Below are positions 8,669-17,643 of a stretch of 64,000 nucleotides of DNA, in pieces. Within the stretch, counting starts at the first letter, position 1. Each line of letters opens with the position of its first letter. The stretch is taken from positions 1-64,000 of the forward strand of contig CAJTHL010000009.1 in the NCBI GenBank assembly GCA_910576205.1. The letters run 5' to 3'. Both the position numbers and the translations under genes were made by a program. The DNA is from Clostridia bacterium (GTDB lineage Bacteria; Bacillota; Clostridia; Lachnospirales; Lachnospiraceae). The notes beneath the pieces were generated by a model. The model was not told the DNA's origin. It worked only from the letters and a program-made list of their open reading frames with translations, and made no database searches.

Positions 8669-9670
8669 TTACTCCCCAAACGGCTCCAGATCCCTCACCG
8701 CCTCCGAAAGCTCCATAACCTGGCCGTCATGGTCAGTATCGATGAGTTTATACCGGTCGTTTCCCATCCCCAGCTCTTTCATATAGGAAAGCTGGCGCAG
8801 GCCGTGGCGGGTCTGCATACGCTCCACCAGGGCGTGGCGTTCCTCCTCCTTCATAGCGTAAATAATATCCACGCAGGCCTGATCCAGGGCCAGAATATCC
8901 AGGGAGGCTAAAATCCCCACATTGGGGGTTACCACCGGCTCCGCAAGGATTCCCTCACAGTCACAGGAAACCGACATGTTGCGCATCACATTGATGTAGG
9001 CGGTGTTTTTGCCAAAATAGTCTATGACAGCCTTGGTGGACTCTGTCATGCGCTCCATAAACTCCTCGCCGCTGATATCCCAGGGATTCTCCTGCCCGGG
9101 AGTGCTGTGTATCATACCCTTTCCCACCTTGCCGTCGGCGCAGCCAATGCCGATATTTTTGTTGGAGCCGCCAAAGCCCCCCAGAGTGTGGCCCTTGAAA
9201 TGGGTGAGGGCCAGCAGGGAATCATACTCCGGCAAGGTCTTTCCCACGGATATCTCCGTAAACCATTTCCCGTCCTTTACCGGGATAAACGCCGTCCCTT
9301 CCGCGTCCATAATATCTACCGGAGAAAACGTCCAGCCGTTGACCTTGAGGGTTTCCCGGTGCTTTTTTGTGGTGTCCCGGTCTCCCTCATAATAAGAATT
9401 GGTCTCAATAATAACGCCCTCCGAAAGCTTCTGCTCCAGAAGTTCCTTCACCCAGTCTCTGGGAATAATGTTGGGGCCGTTCTTTTCCCCAGTGTGAAGC
9501 TTTACGGCTACGCGGCCCTTCAAGGCATCCTGGATATACCCGTAAATCTTAACCAGACCCGCCGCCGAAAGGTCCCGGGTAAAGAATACCACCGACTCCC
9601 CGCCGGTACGGTTTTCATAGGGAAGATACTGATCTCCCCCGGTACCAGGAACAGCTTTTTTCTCTGTCAT
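8669..9670 (-). CDS. DUF362 domain protein
   Basis: A protein of 333 residues matching DUF362: VAVKLHTGEKNGPNIIP, then ETNSYYEGDRDTTKKHRET, HFKGHTLGGFGGSNKNIGIG and the Cys-containing VSCDCEG. Members are often fused or linked to ferredoxin domains and thought to be iron-sulfur related; the biochemical role is unknown. There is no ferredoxin domain here. The ATG at 9670 is preferred over the GTG at 9679, because AGGAGA would nearly touch the GTG. A repeat hairpin lies between it and the upstream acylation operon. Confidence 0.82.
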   Translation of the reverse strand: MTEKKAVPGTGGDQYLPYENRTGGESVVFFTRDLSAAGLVKIYGYIQDALKGRVAVKLHTGEKNGPNIIPRDWVKELLEQKLSEGVIIETNSYYEGDRDTTKKHRETLKVNGWTFSPVDIMDAEGTAFIPVKDGKWFTEISVGKTLPEYDSLLALTHFKGHTLGGFGGSNKNIGIGCADGKVGKGMIHSTPGQENPWDISGEEFMERMTESTKAVIDYFGKNTAYINVMRNMSVSCDCEGILAEPVVTPNVGILASLDILALDQACVDIIYAMKEEERHALVERMQTRHGLRQLSYMKELGMGNDRYKLIDTDHDGQVMELSEAVRDLEPFGE

Positions 9671-9762
9671 AACAACCACCTCTCCTTTTTTATAATAATT
9701 TTTGCATCCTCCCTTCCAATGCCCTGGGATCTGAAAGGATTTCCGGCTGTTTCACGTCCCGG

Positions 9763-9821
9763 ATTCCTTCCGGATCCTTGTCCCAAGGGACGCCTTCGGT
9801 GTCCGGGATGATACTGTTTTT
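9763..9821. repeat. Dispersed hairpin element, copy 1
   Basis: About 59 bases nearly identical to 31048-31106, including a shared 32-base core (9776-9807). The core folds as GGACGCC-TTC-GGTGTCC, with GTCCCAAGGGAC beside it. It ends in CTGTTTTT on the plus strand, opposite to the flanking genes. Confidence 0.7.
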
Positions 9822-9860
9822 GTTTTCTCCTGGCTTTGCGCCAGTCTTGTTACATAAAGG

Positions 9861-10961
9861 TCATTTCAAGGTCTCGCTGTGGTTCAATACCAGCGTACTG
9901 TACAAAAACAATACGTCGCAGCCGGAAAAGTCCACAAAATTCCCCAGCCGGTCCGGCTGGATATAACGGATATCCACCAGGGTAACCCGGGAATACCCGC
10001 TGGCAAGAAGGGGAGCAATGGCAGACCCAAAGGAATCCCGGAAAACCACAAGCTCTCTGGTTTCTTCCGCCATGGGGTTTTCAATGGTGAGAAGAGACAG
10101 GGAGCCCGATAAAAACATTTCGTAGGGATCCCTCCCCTGCGCCCGCTCCATGTCATAGACGGGAATCTCCTTCCCGTTCTGCCAGTCATAGACCTTATAA
10201 CTCTTAAGCGCTTCATTGGTCAGATACCGCAAAGTATCCGGCTTTACCGGCAAGGCCGCCTGGCCGTAGTAGACGCCGTAAAAATCCGCAGGAACATCCC
10301 GGATTTCCCATGTTTCGGAAATCCTTGTCCCCATGGAAGCCGCCAGCCGGCCGGCCACATCCGTAATCCGCTCCTGCCGCCAGTGGGTGTCCGTCCGATA
10401 ATAGTCCTCCTTTTCCAGAAGGTCCGAAACAGAAATTATTTCCGCAAAATCCGCCTGCTCCGCCATCTGCCTTTCGAACTCCTCATAATCCATGGCAGGA
10501 TGGCCGCTCTCCCTGGCCAGAAAACAGTTTTTATCCGGGATTACACAGAGATACACCTCGTTTTCCTCTGTGAGATACGTCTCGCAGATGTGGCGGAAAC
10601 GCCGGGAAGCATAGGCCAGAGAAGCTTCATTCATGGGATATTCCACTGTGGAGAGATATCCCTCCCCGGTAAAATACACCCCATGGTTGTCCTTCCGCAA
10701 AAACACCCCTGCCGCCGTAAGCGCCTGCACCCGCCGGAAAGCATCCCGGAAGGGAAAGGCGTCTACGGCGTAGGTCTCAAAGCCGGACATAAAGCGCCCG
10801 CTCCACACCGCCTTCCCAGAAAGCTCCGGCATAGGGGCCAGGACACGTCGTTCCATATAGGAATATTTCTCTTTTGGCAGAAACAGGCACAAAAGGAATC
10901 CCGCCGCAAAAATTGCCGCTGTCAGAAAGCAGACCACTTTGTTCTTCATTTTTTCATGCAT
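9861..10961 (-). CDS. DHHW/AlgX-like SGNH-fold protein of the acylation module
   Basis: A protein of 366 residues with an N-terminal signal anchor (KVVCFLTAAIFAAGFLLCLF) and an extracytoplasmic AlgX/DHHW domain. Motifs are FPFRDAFRRVQAL, YYRTDTHWRQ (family DTHW signature) and VVFRDSFGSAIAPLL. These proteins accompany MBOAT acyltransferases in O-acetylation of surface polymers. The start at 10961 has GGAGGGGG about 8 bases upstream; the frame remains open to 11048, overlapping the gene before it. Three-gene operon order is DUF4358, MBOAT, DHHW. The acceptor polymer is unknown. Confidence 0.85.
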   Translation of the reverse strand: MHEKMKNKVVCFLTAAIFAAGFLLCLFLPKEKYSYMERRVLAPMPELSGKAVWSGRFMSGFETYAVDAFPFRDAFRRVQALTAAGVFLRKDNHGVYFTGEGYLSTVEYPMNEASLAYASRRFRHICETYLTEENEVYLCVIPDKNCFLARESGHPAMDYEEFERQMAEQADFAEIISVSDLLEKEDYYRTDTHWRQERITDVAGRLAASMGTRISETWEIRDVPADFYGVYYGQAALPVKPDTLRYLTNEALKSYKVYDWQNGKEIPVYDMERAQGRDPYEMFLSGSLSLLTIENPMAEETRELVVFRDSFGSAIAPLLASGYSRVTLVDIRYIQPDRLGNFVDFSGCDVLFLYSTLVLNHSETLK

Positions 10962-11047
10962 AAAACGCCCCCTCCTTTCTGTCCGAAACAGGGACAAACG
11001 CAAAATGCCAGACTGCAAATCCGCCCGCCTGGAACCTTTAAAAAACA

Positions 11048-12445
11048 TTAAAACCGGAAATACAGAAACGGGTTAAAGGATCCGTCCACAAGATAGGCCG
11101 TCACCACCAGCAGCAGCGCCGTCAGCGCCAGGGGTTCCATAAGATGCAAAGCCTTTTCTCCCGCCTTTTTCTGATAAATTCTCCCTGTTACATGCTTCAC
11201 CGCCGGCGTGGCTCCAACTATGCCCAGCAGAAGCGCCATTCCAAAATTCCGAAGCTGGTACAAAGCTTCCTCCGACACCAGGGGAATCCCCCCGGCCCCG
11301 AAAAGGCCTCCCAGGTCAGACAGGGCCTGCCCCGTATTCTGCCCATTGAATATAACAAAGCTGACAGCCACAAAAAAGAGCACATAAATATGCGAAAGCA
11401 CCCGGCTTTTGCCCAGAAGCTTTAAAAGCCAGAGCTTTTCCAGGGTCAGAAGAAGGGCAAACAGCAGGCCCCAAAGGACAAAATTCCAGGCGGCCCCATG
11501 CCAGAAACCGGTCAGCATCCACACCGCCAGGATATTAAAGAGCTGCCGCCCCTTTCCCCGGCGATTCCCTCCCAGGGGGATATACACATACTCCCGGAAC
11601 CAGGAGCCCAGGGAAATGTGCCACCGCCGCCAGAATTCCGTAATGCTGGCGGAAATATAAGGATAATTGAAATTCTCCTGGAACCGGAACCCAAACACCC
11701 TGCCCAGGCCGATGGCCATATCGCTGTAGCCGGAAAAATCAAAATAAATCTGCAGGGCAAAGGCCAGGGCGTACACCCAGTAAAACAGCACGGATTTCCC
11801 CTGGGCATCCCTAAAGGCCGTGCAGAGCTCCCCAAACTGGTTTGCCAATAACACCTTCTTCCCAAGCCCCAGGGCAAAACGGCGGATTCCCGAAGCGGTC
11901 AACTCAAAGGAATGTTCCCTTTTTTCCAGCCGGGCTGCAATATGGGAATATTTTACAATCGGTCCCGCTATCAGCTGGGGAAACATGGCGATATAGGCTC
12001 CCAGGGTAACGGGATTTCGCTGGGCCTTTTCCCCCCAGTACACATCTACCGTGTAGCTGATAATCTGGAAAGTGTAGAAGCTGATACCAATAGGCAGGGC
12101 AATGCCCGGAAGCGGAAGGGAAAGCCCCGTGACGGCATTCACATTTTCCACAAAGAAATCCGTGTACTTAAAATACAACAGAAAAGAAAGACTTGCCAGG
12201 ATGGAAATTCCGCAGAAAATCCTTCCCGGCCGCCTTCCCCGGTACTGTTCCACCAGAAGCCCGAAGCCGTAGCCCAGCAGAACGGAAAGTCCCATAAGAA
12301 ACACGTATTCCGGCTCTCCCCAGGCGTAAAAAAGGAGGCTTCCCAAAAGGAGCGCCGCGTTTTTCAGTTTCCCGGGGACCAGAAAATACACTGCCGTCAT
12401 AAGGGGCAGAAAATAATACAGAAACGGTATGCTTGAAAATACCAT
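11048..12445 (-). CDS. MBOAT O-acyltransferase (AlgI/DltB-like)
   Basis: A 465-residue polytopic membrane protein of the MBOAT family with about 11-12 helices. Motifs: PIGISFYTFQIISYTVDVY, PQLIAGPIV, FWRRWHISLGSWFREYVYIPLGG and FWHGAAWNFVLWG, the last with the invariant active-site His. It moves acyl (usually acetyl) groups across the membrane to an external polymer, completed by the DHHW partner. It begins 4 bases after the DUF4358 gene stop and lacks a strong ribosome site, so it is probably translationally coupled. Confidence 0.93.
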   Translation of the reverse strand: MVFSSIPFLYYFLPLMTAVYFLVPGKLKNAALLLGSLLFYAWGEPEYVFLMGLSVLLGYGFGLLVEQYRGRRPGRIFCGISILASLSFLLYFKYTDFFVENVNAVTGLSLPLPGIALPIGISFYTFQIISYTVDVYWGEKAQRNPVTLGAYIAMFPQLIAGPIVKYSHIAARLEKREHSFELTASGIRRFALGLGKKVLLANQFGELCTAFRDAQGKSVLFYWVYALAFALQIYFDFSGYSDMAIGLGRVFGFRFQENFNYPYISASITEFWRRWHISLGSWFREYVYIPLGGNRRGKGRQLFNILAVWMLTGFWHGAAWNFVLWGLLFALLLTLEKLWLLKLLGKSRVLSHIYVLFFVAVSFVIFNGQNTGQALSDLGGLFGAGGIPLVSEEALYQLRNFGMALLLGIVGATPAVKHVTGRIYQKKAGEKALHLMEPLALTALLLVVTAYLVDGSFNPFLYFRF

Positions 12446-12448
12446 ATA

Positions 12449-13021
12449 TTACGCCACGGGCGCCTCCACAAGCACCTCCGCGCCCTGAAGGGCCGACAGG
12501 GCGTTTGTCTTAAAGGTCTCCATAATCTCCTTCTGGCCGTATGCCGTAATCACATAAGTGCCGTCCACATTGATAATCACCAGGGTATCCGGGAAACCGC
12601 AGATCCACTGGGTGGCCAGGATACTGGATTTTACCTCCTCCGCAAAGGCATTCATATCCGTGCCTGCCTTCACCCGGTAGGCAGCTCCCGTAAAGGTGTT
12701 GGCGTTCATCATATGCACCATAGAAGCCGCGTCCTCCACATTGGCCGCCTGGCTCTCTGGCAGACCCAGAGTAACGTTCAGCTCCTCCGTCTTACTCACG
12801 TCAAATTTTCCCGGGGCGTCCATCACCGCATTCTCCTGGTCTCCTCCGTAGATGGCAAACAGGTCGGCCTCATCATAGGCCGCCACCACCTTATTCAGAA
12901 CCTCCAGAGCGTCCGTATAGCTGGATGCAGCCACCTCCCCCTCAGAAGTTTTTCCTCCGCATGCGGACAACGCCAGAAGCGTGGCCGCCACCAGAAGTAA
13001 AGTCGTAATTCTTTTCATCAT
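12449..13021 (-). CDS. DUF4358 lipoprotein
   Basis: A 190-residue protein with signal peptide and lipobox LSAC (Cys21), so it is lipid-anchored at the outer face of the membrane. The rest matches DUF4358, a family I know almost only from Clostridia beside MBOAT-DHHW pairs (NVTLGLPESQAANVEDAASM, GFPDTLVIINVDGTYVITAYG). The function is unknown; a role in surface acylation is inferred from position. It is first in the three-gene operon. Confidence 0.83.
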   Translation of the reverse strand: MMKRITTLLLVAATLLALSACGGKTSEGEVAASSYTDALEVLNKVVAAYDEADLFAIYGGDQENAVMDAPGKFDVSKTEELNVTLGLPESQAANVEDAASMVHMMNANTFTGAAYRVKAGTDMNAFAEEVKSSILATQWICGFPDTLVIINVDGTYVITAYGQKEIMETFKTNALSALQGAEVLVEAPVA

Positions 13022-13130
13022 TCATCTTTCCTTTCAAAAATATGCTGCTCTGGTATCATACCATATTCTGGCCGGAAAAAGCCAGTCCATACACCATTAT
13101 TTCACATTTTTTTAAGAAAGCCCTGTCTTT

Positions 13131-14378
13131 TTATTCTTTGGGGAATTTTCCAAACAGCCGGCCCGCCCCCAGGGCAATCAGAAGGGACACCAGGCCGGAA
13201 AATAAAACCACCGCATACTCAGCTCCCTTGCAGATCTCAAACAGGACGCCGTAGAAAGCATTTCCCAGGGGCTGGGTACACATGGCCACGGTGAGTATAA
13301 CGGCCATGACCTTTCCGATAAGATTCCCAGGCGTCTCCGCCTGGGTAAACGCCATCATCTGCACGGTGAAAATGGTGGAACATACCATAATGGCAAAGCA
13401 GCACAAAGTCAGCACCAGATAATTTACCATTCCGGAGGAAAACAACAGCAGGGACGCGCTAATGGGAAACACCCATGCCGCGCAGGCGATTACCAGCCTT
13501 CCCGCCTTCTGGATAACCAGCCGGTCCGCGAATACTCCCGCCAGGATTCCCCCCGCCAGCCCTCCTGCCGCCAGCGCCCCCTGTGCATAGCCATAGAGCC
13601 TGTTTACCTGGGAAGCCTTTAAGGCCAGAACCTCTGTCACCAGATAGGGCAAGGCAACCATAATCATGGCCGACAGGAACAGGTTAATCCCGCAGACAGT
13701 CAGAAGGACCTTTCCAATAACCGGCTTCTCCCTCCAGATAAAATGAATGCTCTTCGTAAAATCAGCCCTGGCATTTTTAAGGATTCCCCCCTCCCCAGGC
13801 TGTCTCTCAAAGGGAATCCTGATAAAGAGCTCCATCACCGCCGACAGGGCAAAGCACACGATACAGACCCACAAAACAGGCTTCAGCCCATAGGCGCTGT
13901 ACAAAACGCCTCCCAGCACAGGGCCAGTCAGGGCGGAAAAGGAGCTGACCGAATTGATAACCGAATTTGCCGCCAGATAATGCTCCCGCCCGGTTAAGGC
14001 AGGAATACTTGCCTGGACGGAGGGCTGGTATGCGCCCGCAACGCCATAGAGAATCATCAGCGTAACCGTAAGAAGGGGCACAAGGGGCGCCCCGTCCATA
14101 AGAAGGGTAAACCAAAAGACAAGCCCAGCCGTAAAAAAATCCAGGATTACCATAATATTCCGTTTGTTCACCCGGTCCGCAATGACGCCGCCTACGGGAG
14201 ACAGTAAAACAGCCGGAATAAGCGCGCATGCCGTAACCGTGCCGTAAAGGGCCGGGGAGCCCGTTATATTTAGCAGGTATAGCGGCAAAGCAAATCTAAT
14301 GGTAGCATTTCCAAACAGCGAGATAATCTGGCCAATGACAACCAGGGTAAAATCTTTTGAAAACAGTTTCTGGTTCAT
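13131..14378 (-). CDS. MFS efflux transporter (DHA3/MefA-like)
   Basis: A 415-residue, 12-helix major facilitator protein. The motif between helices 2 and 3 is GGVIADRVNKRNIM, and the N-terminus TLVVIGQIISLFGNATIRFALPLY is cut from the MFS_3/DHA3 mould of drug and macrolide exporters. The TetR regulator is encoded just upstream on the same strand, and a TetR-type operator lies 24 bases before the start, so expression is probably induced by an efflux substrate. The substrate is unknown. Confidence 0.88.
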   Translation of the reverse strand: MNQKLFSKDFTLVVIGQIISLFGNATIRFALPLYLLNITGSPALYGTVTACALIPAVLLSPVGGVIADRVNKRNIMVILDFFTAGLVFWFTLLMDGAPLVPLLTVTLMILYGVAGAYQPSVQASIPALTGREHYLAANSVINSVSSFSALTGPVLGGVLYSAYGLKPVLWVCIVCFALSAVMELFIRIPFERQPGEGGILKNARADFTKSIHFIWREKPVIGKVLLTVCGINLFLSAMIMVALPYLVTEVLALKASQVNRLYGYAQGALAAGGLAGGILAGVFADRLVIQKAGRLVIACAAWVFPISASLLLFSSGMVNYLVLTLCCFAIMVCSTIFTVQMMAFTQAETPGNLIGKVMAVILTVAMCTQPLGNAFYGVLFEICKGAEYAVVLFSGLVSLLIALGAGRLFGKFPKE

Positions 14379-14401
14379 TTTTTTCCAACCTTTCTTTTCA
14401 T

Positions 14402-14418
14402 ACCATACAACGGTATGT
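14402..14418. promoter_or_regulatory. TetR-type operator at the MFS gene
   Basis: ACCATACAACGGTATGT is an imperfect palindrome whose ACATACCG half-site (minus strand) is the same as in the operator before the tetR gene at 15217-15233. It lies between tetR and the MFS start. Confidence 0.6.
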
Positions 14419-14463
14419 ATATTCCGAAAAGAAATCTGCCTGTGCTGCCAGGCAGAATCTTTT

Positions 14464-15117
14464 TCATCTGTTCTTCCGGTAGATGGCTGTCAGCTCCTGT
14501 ATCCGCTCCACCATTTCATCGTCTAAAACATCCAGGCCCAGGCCTTTTAACATCTGTCCAAACATCATCATCTTCCTGTAGGACTCCTCCACAGTGCTGT
14601 CAAATACCATGGGATTCATCCAGACGTTTGCCGTTATCAGAATCAGCTCTGCCATCTGCTCCGGATAATCCGTCTCAATAACGCCCTCCGCAATGCCCTG
14701 CCGGATAATGGGCACAATATAAGCCGGCGCCGCATTCTCTATGGTATCGTGCAGAAGGCTGAAAAGAAGCTTCGGGTTTCCGTGAAAATCCGGAGCTACC
14801 GTAAAAAAATCATTCATCACGGGACGGTCGATGGAGGCTTTGAAAATGGTTTTCAGCTTCTCCCTGCCGTTAAGGTCGGTGCGGTCCCGGATTTCTGCCA
14901 GCATCTCATTGGACTCTGCTGTCATCCGGTCGGTAACCGCCTCCAGGATTTCCTCCTTGGACTTAAAATGATGGTAAATGGCGCCTTTGCTTAAGCCCCC
15001 TAAATGATTGATGATATCCTGGATAGAGGTTCTCTCGTACCCCTTTTCCATAAATAAGCGGAAAGACACGTCCAGGATCCGCTCTACGGTTTCCTCCGGG
15101 TGCCTGTTTCTTGCCAT
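14464..15117 (-). CDS. TetR-family repressor
   Basis: A 217-residue regulator. Residues 8-55 hold the HTH (LFMEKGYERTSIQDIINHLG followed by KGAIYHHFKSKEEIL). The rest is the ligand-binding helical domain. GGGGGAGGAG precedes the ATG. It is transcribed in the same direction as the downstream MFS exporter. Matching 17-bp palindromes before both genes indicate that it represses itself and the exporter. Confidence 0.92.
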   Translation of the reverse strand: MARNRHPEETVERILDVSFRLFMEKGYERTSIQDIINHLGGLSKGAIYHHFKSKEEILEAVTDRMTAESNEMLAEIRDRTDLNGREKLKTIFKASIDRPVMNDFFTVAPDFHGNPKLLFSLLHDTIENAAPAYIVPIIRQGIAEGVIETDYPEQMAELILITANVWMNPMVFDSTVEESYRKMMMFGQMLKGLGLDVLDDEMVERIQELTAIYRKNR

Positions 15118-15216
15118 CGGCTCCTCCCCCTGTTCTTCTGATCTTCCGGCCCTCCGGCAAAGACGGGAAGGTGTATCCCCTCCCTTCCGGAACTTCTCCG
15201 GTTGTTTTTCATATTA

Positions 15217-15233
15217 ACATACCGACGGTAGGT
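15217..15233. promoter_or_regulatory. TetR-type operator at the tetR gene
   Basis: ACATACCGACGGTAGGT, a near-perfect palindrome (7 of 8 pairs), 100 bases before the tetR start. It shares the ACATACCG half-site with 14402-14418. Confidence 0.65.
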
Positions 15234-15275
15234 TTGTCAATAAAAATCTGCAAACCACATCCAATTCCAGGCTCC

Positions 15276-16634
15276 CTAAGCAATCTCCCCCATCCCTGCC
15301 GCCTGCTTCCTCCAGAAGCGCCGGACAAACATCACCGCCGACAGCATAAGGGCCATAAGCTCCGCCGCCGGTGTAGCCAGCCATACCCCGTTTATGCCAA
15401 AAAGGGCGGGCAGCGTCATCATAGCGATCACCATAAACACAAAAGATCTGGAAAATGCCAGAACCGCCGACACCACCCCGTTGGACAGGGCCGTAAACAT
15501 GCCGCTGGCAAATATATTAAAGCCGATAAAGAAAAGGGCAATGGTGCAGACCCGGTTTCCCGTAACCGCCAGGTCATAAACGGGATTGTCCGGCCTGGCA
15601 AACACTGACACCAGGGGTCTGGTAAGGAAAAAGGAGGCCGCCGCCGTCAGAAGGGAGATTACCCCAATAATCCGGAGACTGGACACGATAAGCTTTCCCA
15701 GCTTCCCACGGTTATTCTCCCCGTAATAATAGCTTATCATGGGAGCCACCCCGTAGGAGTACCCGGTGTACAGGGAGCTTGCAAACATAAGCACATACAT
15801 GATAATGGTTACGGCCGCCACCCCGTCCTCCCCGGCATAGCGCAGCATGGTCCAGTTAAACATCATGGTGACGATTCCCGTCACAAGAGCCGTAGCCATC
15901 TCCGAGCACCCGTTAGAGACTGCATTTCCAAGGACACGCAGGCGGAACACAGGCCGTGTAAAGTGCATAAGGCTCTTTCTCCCGCCAAAAACCACAAGCC
16001 CCACCACCGCCGTCACAGAATAGCCCAGGCCCGTGGCCACCGCGGCGCCGCTGATTCCCATATGGAACACAGCGATAAACACATAGTCCAGAACCATGTT
16101 CAGCACGCCTCCGGTTACAGAACAGACCAGGGAAAGCGAAGCCTTCCCGCTGGCGATCATATAGAGGGTGAAATTATTCATCAGCAGGATGGGAACCGTA
16201 AACGGCAGATAACAGCTCAGATAGGCCCTGCAGTACCCCTCCACTTCCGCAGACAGGTTCATTCCGGCAAAAACGCGTCCCATCAGAAGATATCCTAAGC
16301 TGCACATCACAAGACCCGCCGCCACATTTACCAGAATCAGCGCCGTAAAATCCTCCCTAGCCTCCCGGCTTCTCCCCTCTCCCATCTTTCGCATAATCAC
16401 CGCGCTGCCTCCTGTGGCCAGCATGGTGGAAATGGCTGTCACAAGCTGGATAATGGGCGCCGTCAGGTTAATGGCCGACAAGGCGCCGGTACCGATTAGA
16501 TTGGACACAAACAGGCCGTCCACCATGGTGTAGAAGGACATAAACACCGACATGGCAATAGTGGGCACGGCAAATTTGAAAATATTTTTCAAAGTTACAG
16601 GTTTTTTGTAGATATTTTCGTTTTCCATTTGCAT
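15276..16634 (-). CDS. MATE-family multidrug exporter
   Basis: A 452-residue MATE transporter with 12 predicted helices: PTIAMSVFMSFYTMVDGLFV near the start, and the repeated second half from about residue 235. It exports cationic drugs using a Na+ or H+ gradient. AGGAGG is 5 bases before the ATG at 16634; an alternative ATG lies 6 bases on. It is divergent from the MerR gene, and its promoter has the 19-base spacer typical of MerR activation. Confidence 0.93.
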   Translation of the reverse strand: MQMENENIYKKPVTLKNIFKFAVPTIAMSVFMSFYTMVDGLFVSNLIGTGALSAINLTAPIIQLVTAISTMLATGGSAVIMRKMGEGRSREAREDFTALILVNVAAGLVMCSLGYLLMGRVFAGMNLSAEVEGYCRAYLSCYLPFTVPILLMNNFTLYMIASGKASLSLVCSVTGGVLNMVLDYVFIAVFHMGISGAAVATGLGYSVTAVVGLVVFGGRKSLMHFTRPVFRLRVLGNAVSNGCSEMATALVTGIVTMMFNWTMLRYAGEDGVAAVTIIMYVLMFASSLYTGYSYGVAPMISYYYGENNRGKLGKLIVSSLRIIGVISLLTAAASFFLTRPLVSVFARPDNPVYDLAVTGNRVCTIALFFIGFNIFASGMFTALSNGVVSAVLAFSRSFVFMVIAMMTLPALFGINGVWLATPAAELMALMLSAVMFVRRFWRKQAAGMGEIA

Positions 16635-16652
16635 TCTTACCTCCTATAGGGT

Positions 16653-16683
16653 ATCATAAACTATACAGTAACTGTACGGTCAA
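16653..16683 (-). promoter_or_regulatory. MerR-type promoter of the MATE gene (19-bp spacer)
   Basis: On the minus strand, TTGACC (16678-16683) and TATGAT (16653-16658) are 19 bases apart rather than 17. The spacer contains the dyad TACAG-TTA-CTGTA. This is the signature of promoters untwisted by MerR/BmrR proteins. Confidence 0.8.
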
Positions 16684-16706
16684 GCATAATTTTGAGGTTT
16701 TTTAAA

Positions 16707-17534
16707 ATGACAGGAAAAAGCAAGCTTCTCACCATCAGCCAGTTTGCCGCCATGCACGGAATCAACAAAAAAACCCTTATGTGGTACGACGAGACCGACC
16801 TATTTAAGCCTGCGGCCATCAACCCTGTAAACGGCTACCGCTACTATGATTATCACCAGAGCCCCATTCTGGAAACGATCCTTTTGCTGCGGGAGCTGGA
16901 TGTGCCTATTGGAGAAATCCGCTCCTTTCTGGAAAACCGCTCTGCCAGGAGCCTGAAGGAGCTTCTGGATGAGCGCATCGCGGACCTGGACCAGACCATG
17001 CTCCACCTGAAGGCTGTGCGCAAGACCCTGTGTAACCACCGCCAGAACATGGTTACCCTGCTGACCATGGATTTATCGGAAATTTCCCTTGTGGAAAAGG
17101 AAGAACGCTGTCTGGTGACAGTGGAGATTGACAGAGACACCTCTTTTGAGAAGGAGGTGGAATTGATTACCGCCAAGACGGCAAAATACCAGCTGGGCCG
17201 CCTCCACGAGGCCTCCTACGGCTCCATGATTCCCGTAAAAAGCCTGCAAAAAGGGGATTTTGACGACTATACCCGGCTGTTTATCGAGATTCCCTTTCTC
17301 AAAAAGAAAACCGGGCTGCATACCCAGCCCAGGGGTACCTATTTAAGAGCCTTTCACAAGGGCGGATGGGACAAAATTCCCGGGCGTTACCGGGAAATCC
17401 TGGCCTTTGCCCGGGAAAACCATCTGACCCTGGAGGGATTTTCCTATGAGAAGGGCATCAATGAGACGGTCATTGACCGGGTGGAGGATTATATTGTGCA
17501 GATTGAGATTCCGGTTTCCGGCTCCAGACCATAA
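16707..17534 (+). CDS. MerR-family regulator with GyrI-like effector domain (BmrR-like)
   Basis: A 275-residue regulator. Residues 8-75 form the MerR winged helix (LTISQFAAMHGINKKTLMWY and NGYRYYDYHQ). A dimerisation coiled coil spans about 80-120, and a BmrR/GyrI-type effector-binding domain lies at about 125-270. The ATG at 16707 has GAGG 9 bases upstream; a TTG further up lacks a site. It is divergent from the MATE exporter, whose promoter has a 19-base spacer and a central dyad. The simplest reading is drug-responsive activation of the exporter, as Bacillus BmrR does for Bmr. Confidence 0.9.
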   Translation: MTGKSKLLTISQFAAMHGINKKTLMWYDETDLFKPAAINPVNGYRYYDYHQSPILETILLLRELDVPIGEIRSFLENRSARSLKELLDERIADLDQTMLHLKAVRKTLCNHRQNMVTLLTMDLSEISLVEKEERCLVTVEIDRDTSFEKEVELITAKTAKYQLGRLHEASYGSMIPVKSLQKGDFDDYTRLFIEIPFLKKKTGLHTQPRGTYLRAFHKGGWDKIPGRYREILAFARENHLTLEGFSYEKGINETVIDRVEDYIVQIEIPVSGSRP

Positions 17535-17643
17535 TCTCTGTTTACAATAATCCCTTCCATTCTCCGTTCCACTATGGTATAATTTTATCCAGGGAGAGCA
17601 GCACAGGGAGCTCATCCTTAAATACCATACGGAGGGGATAAAC

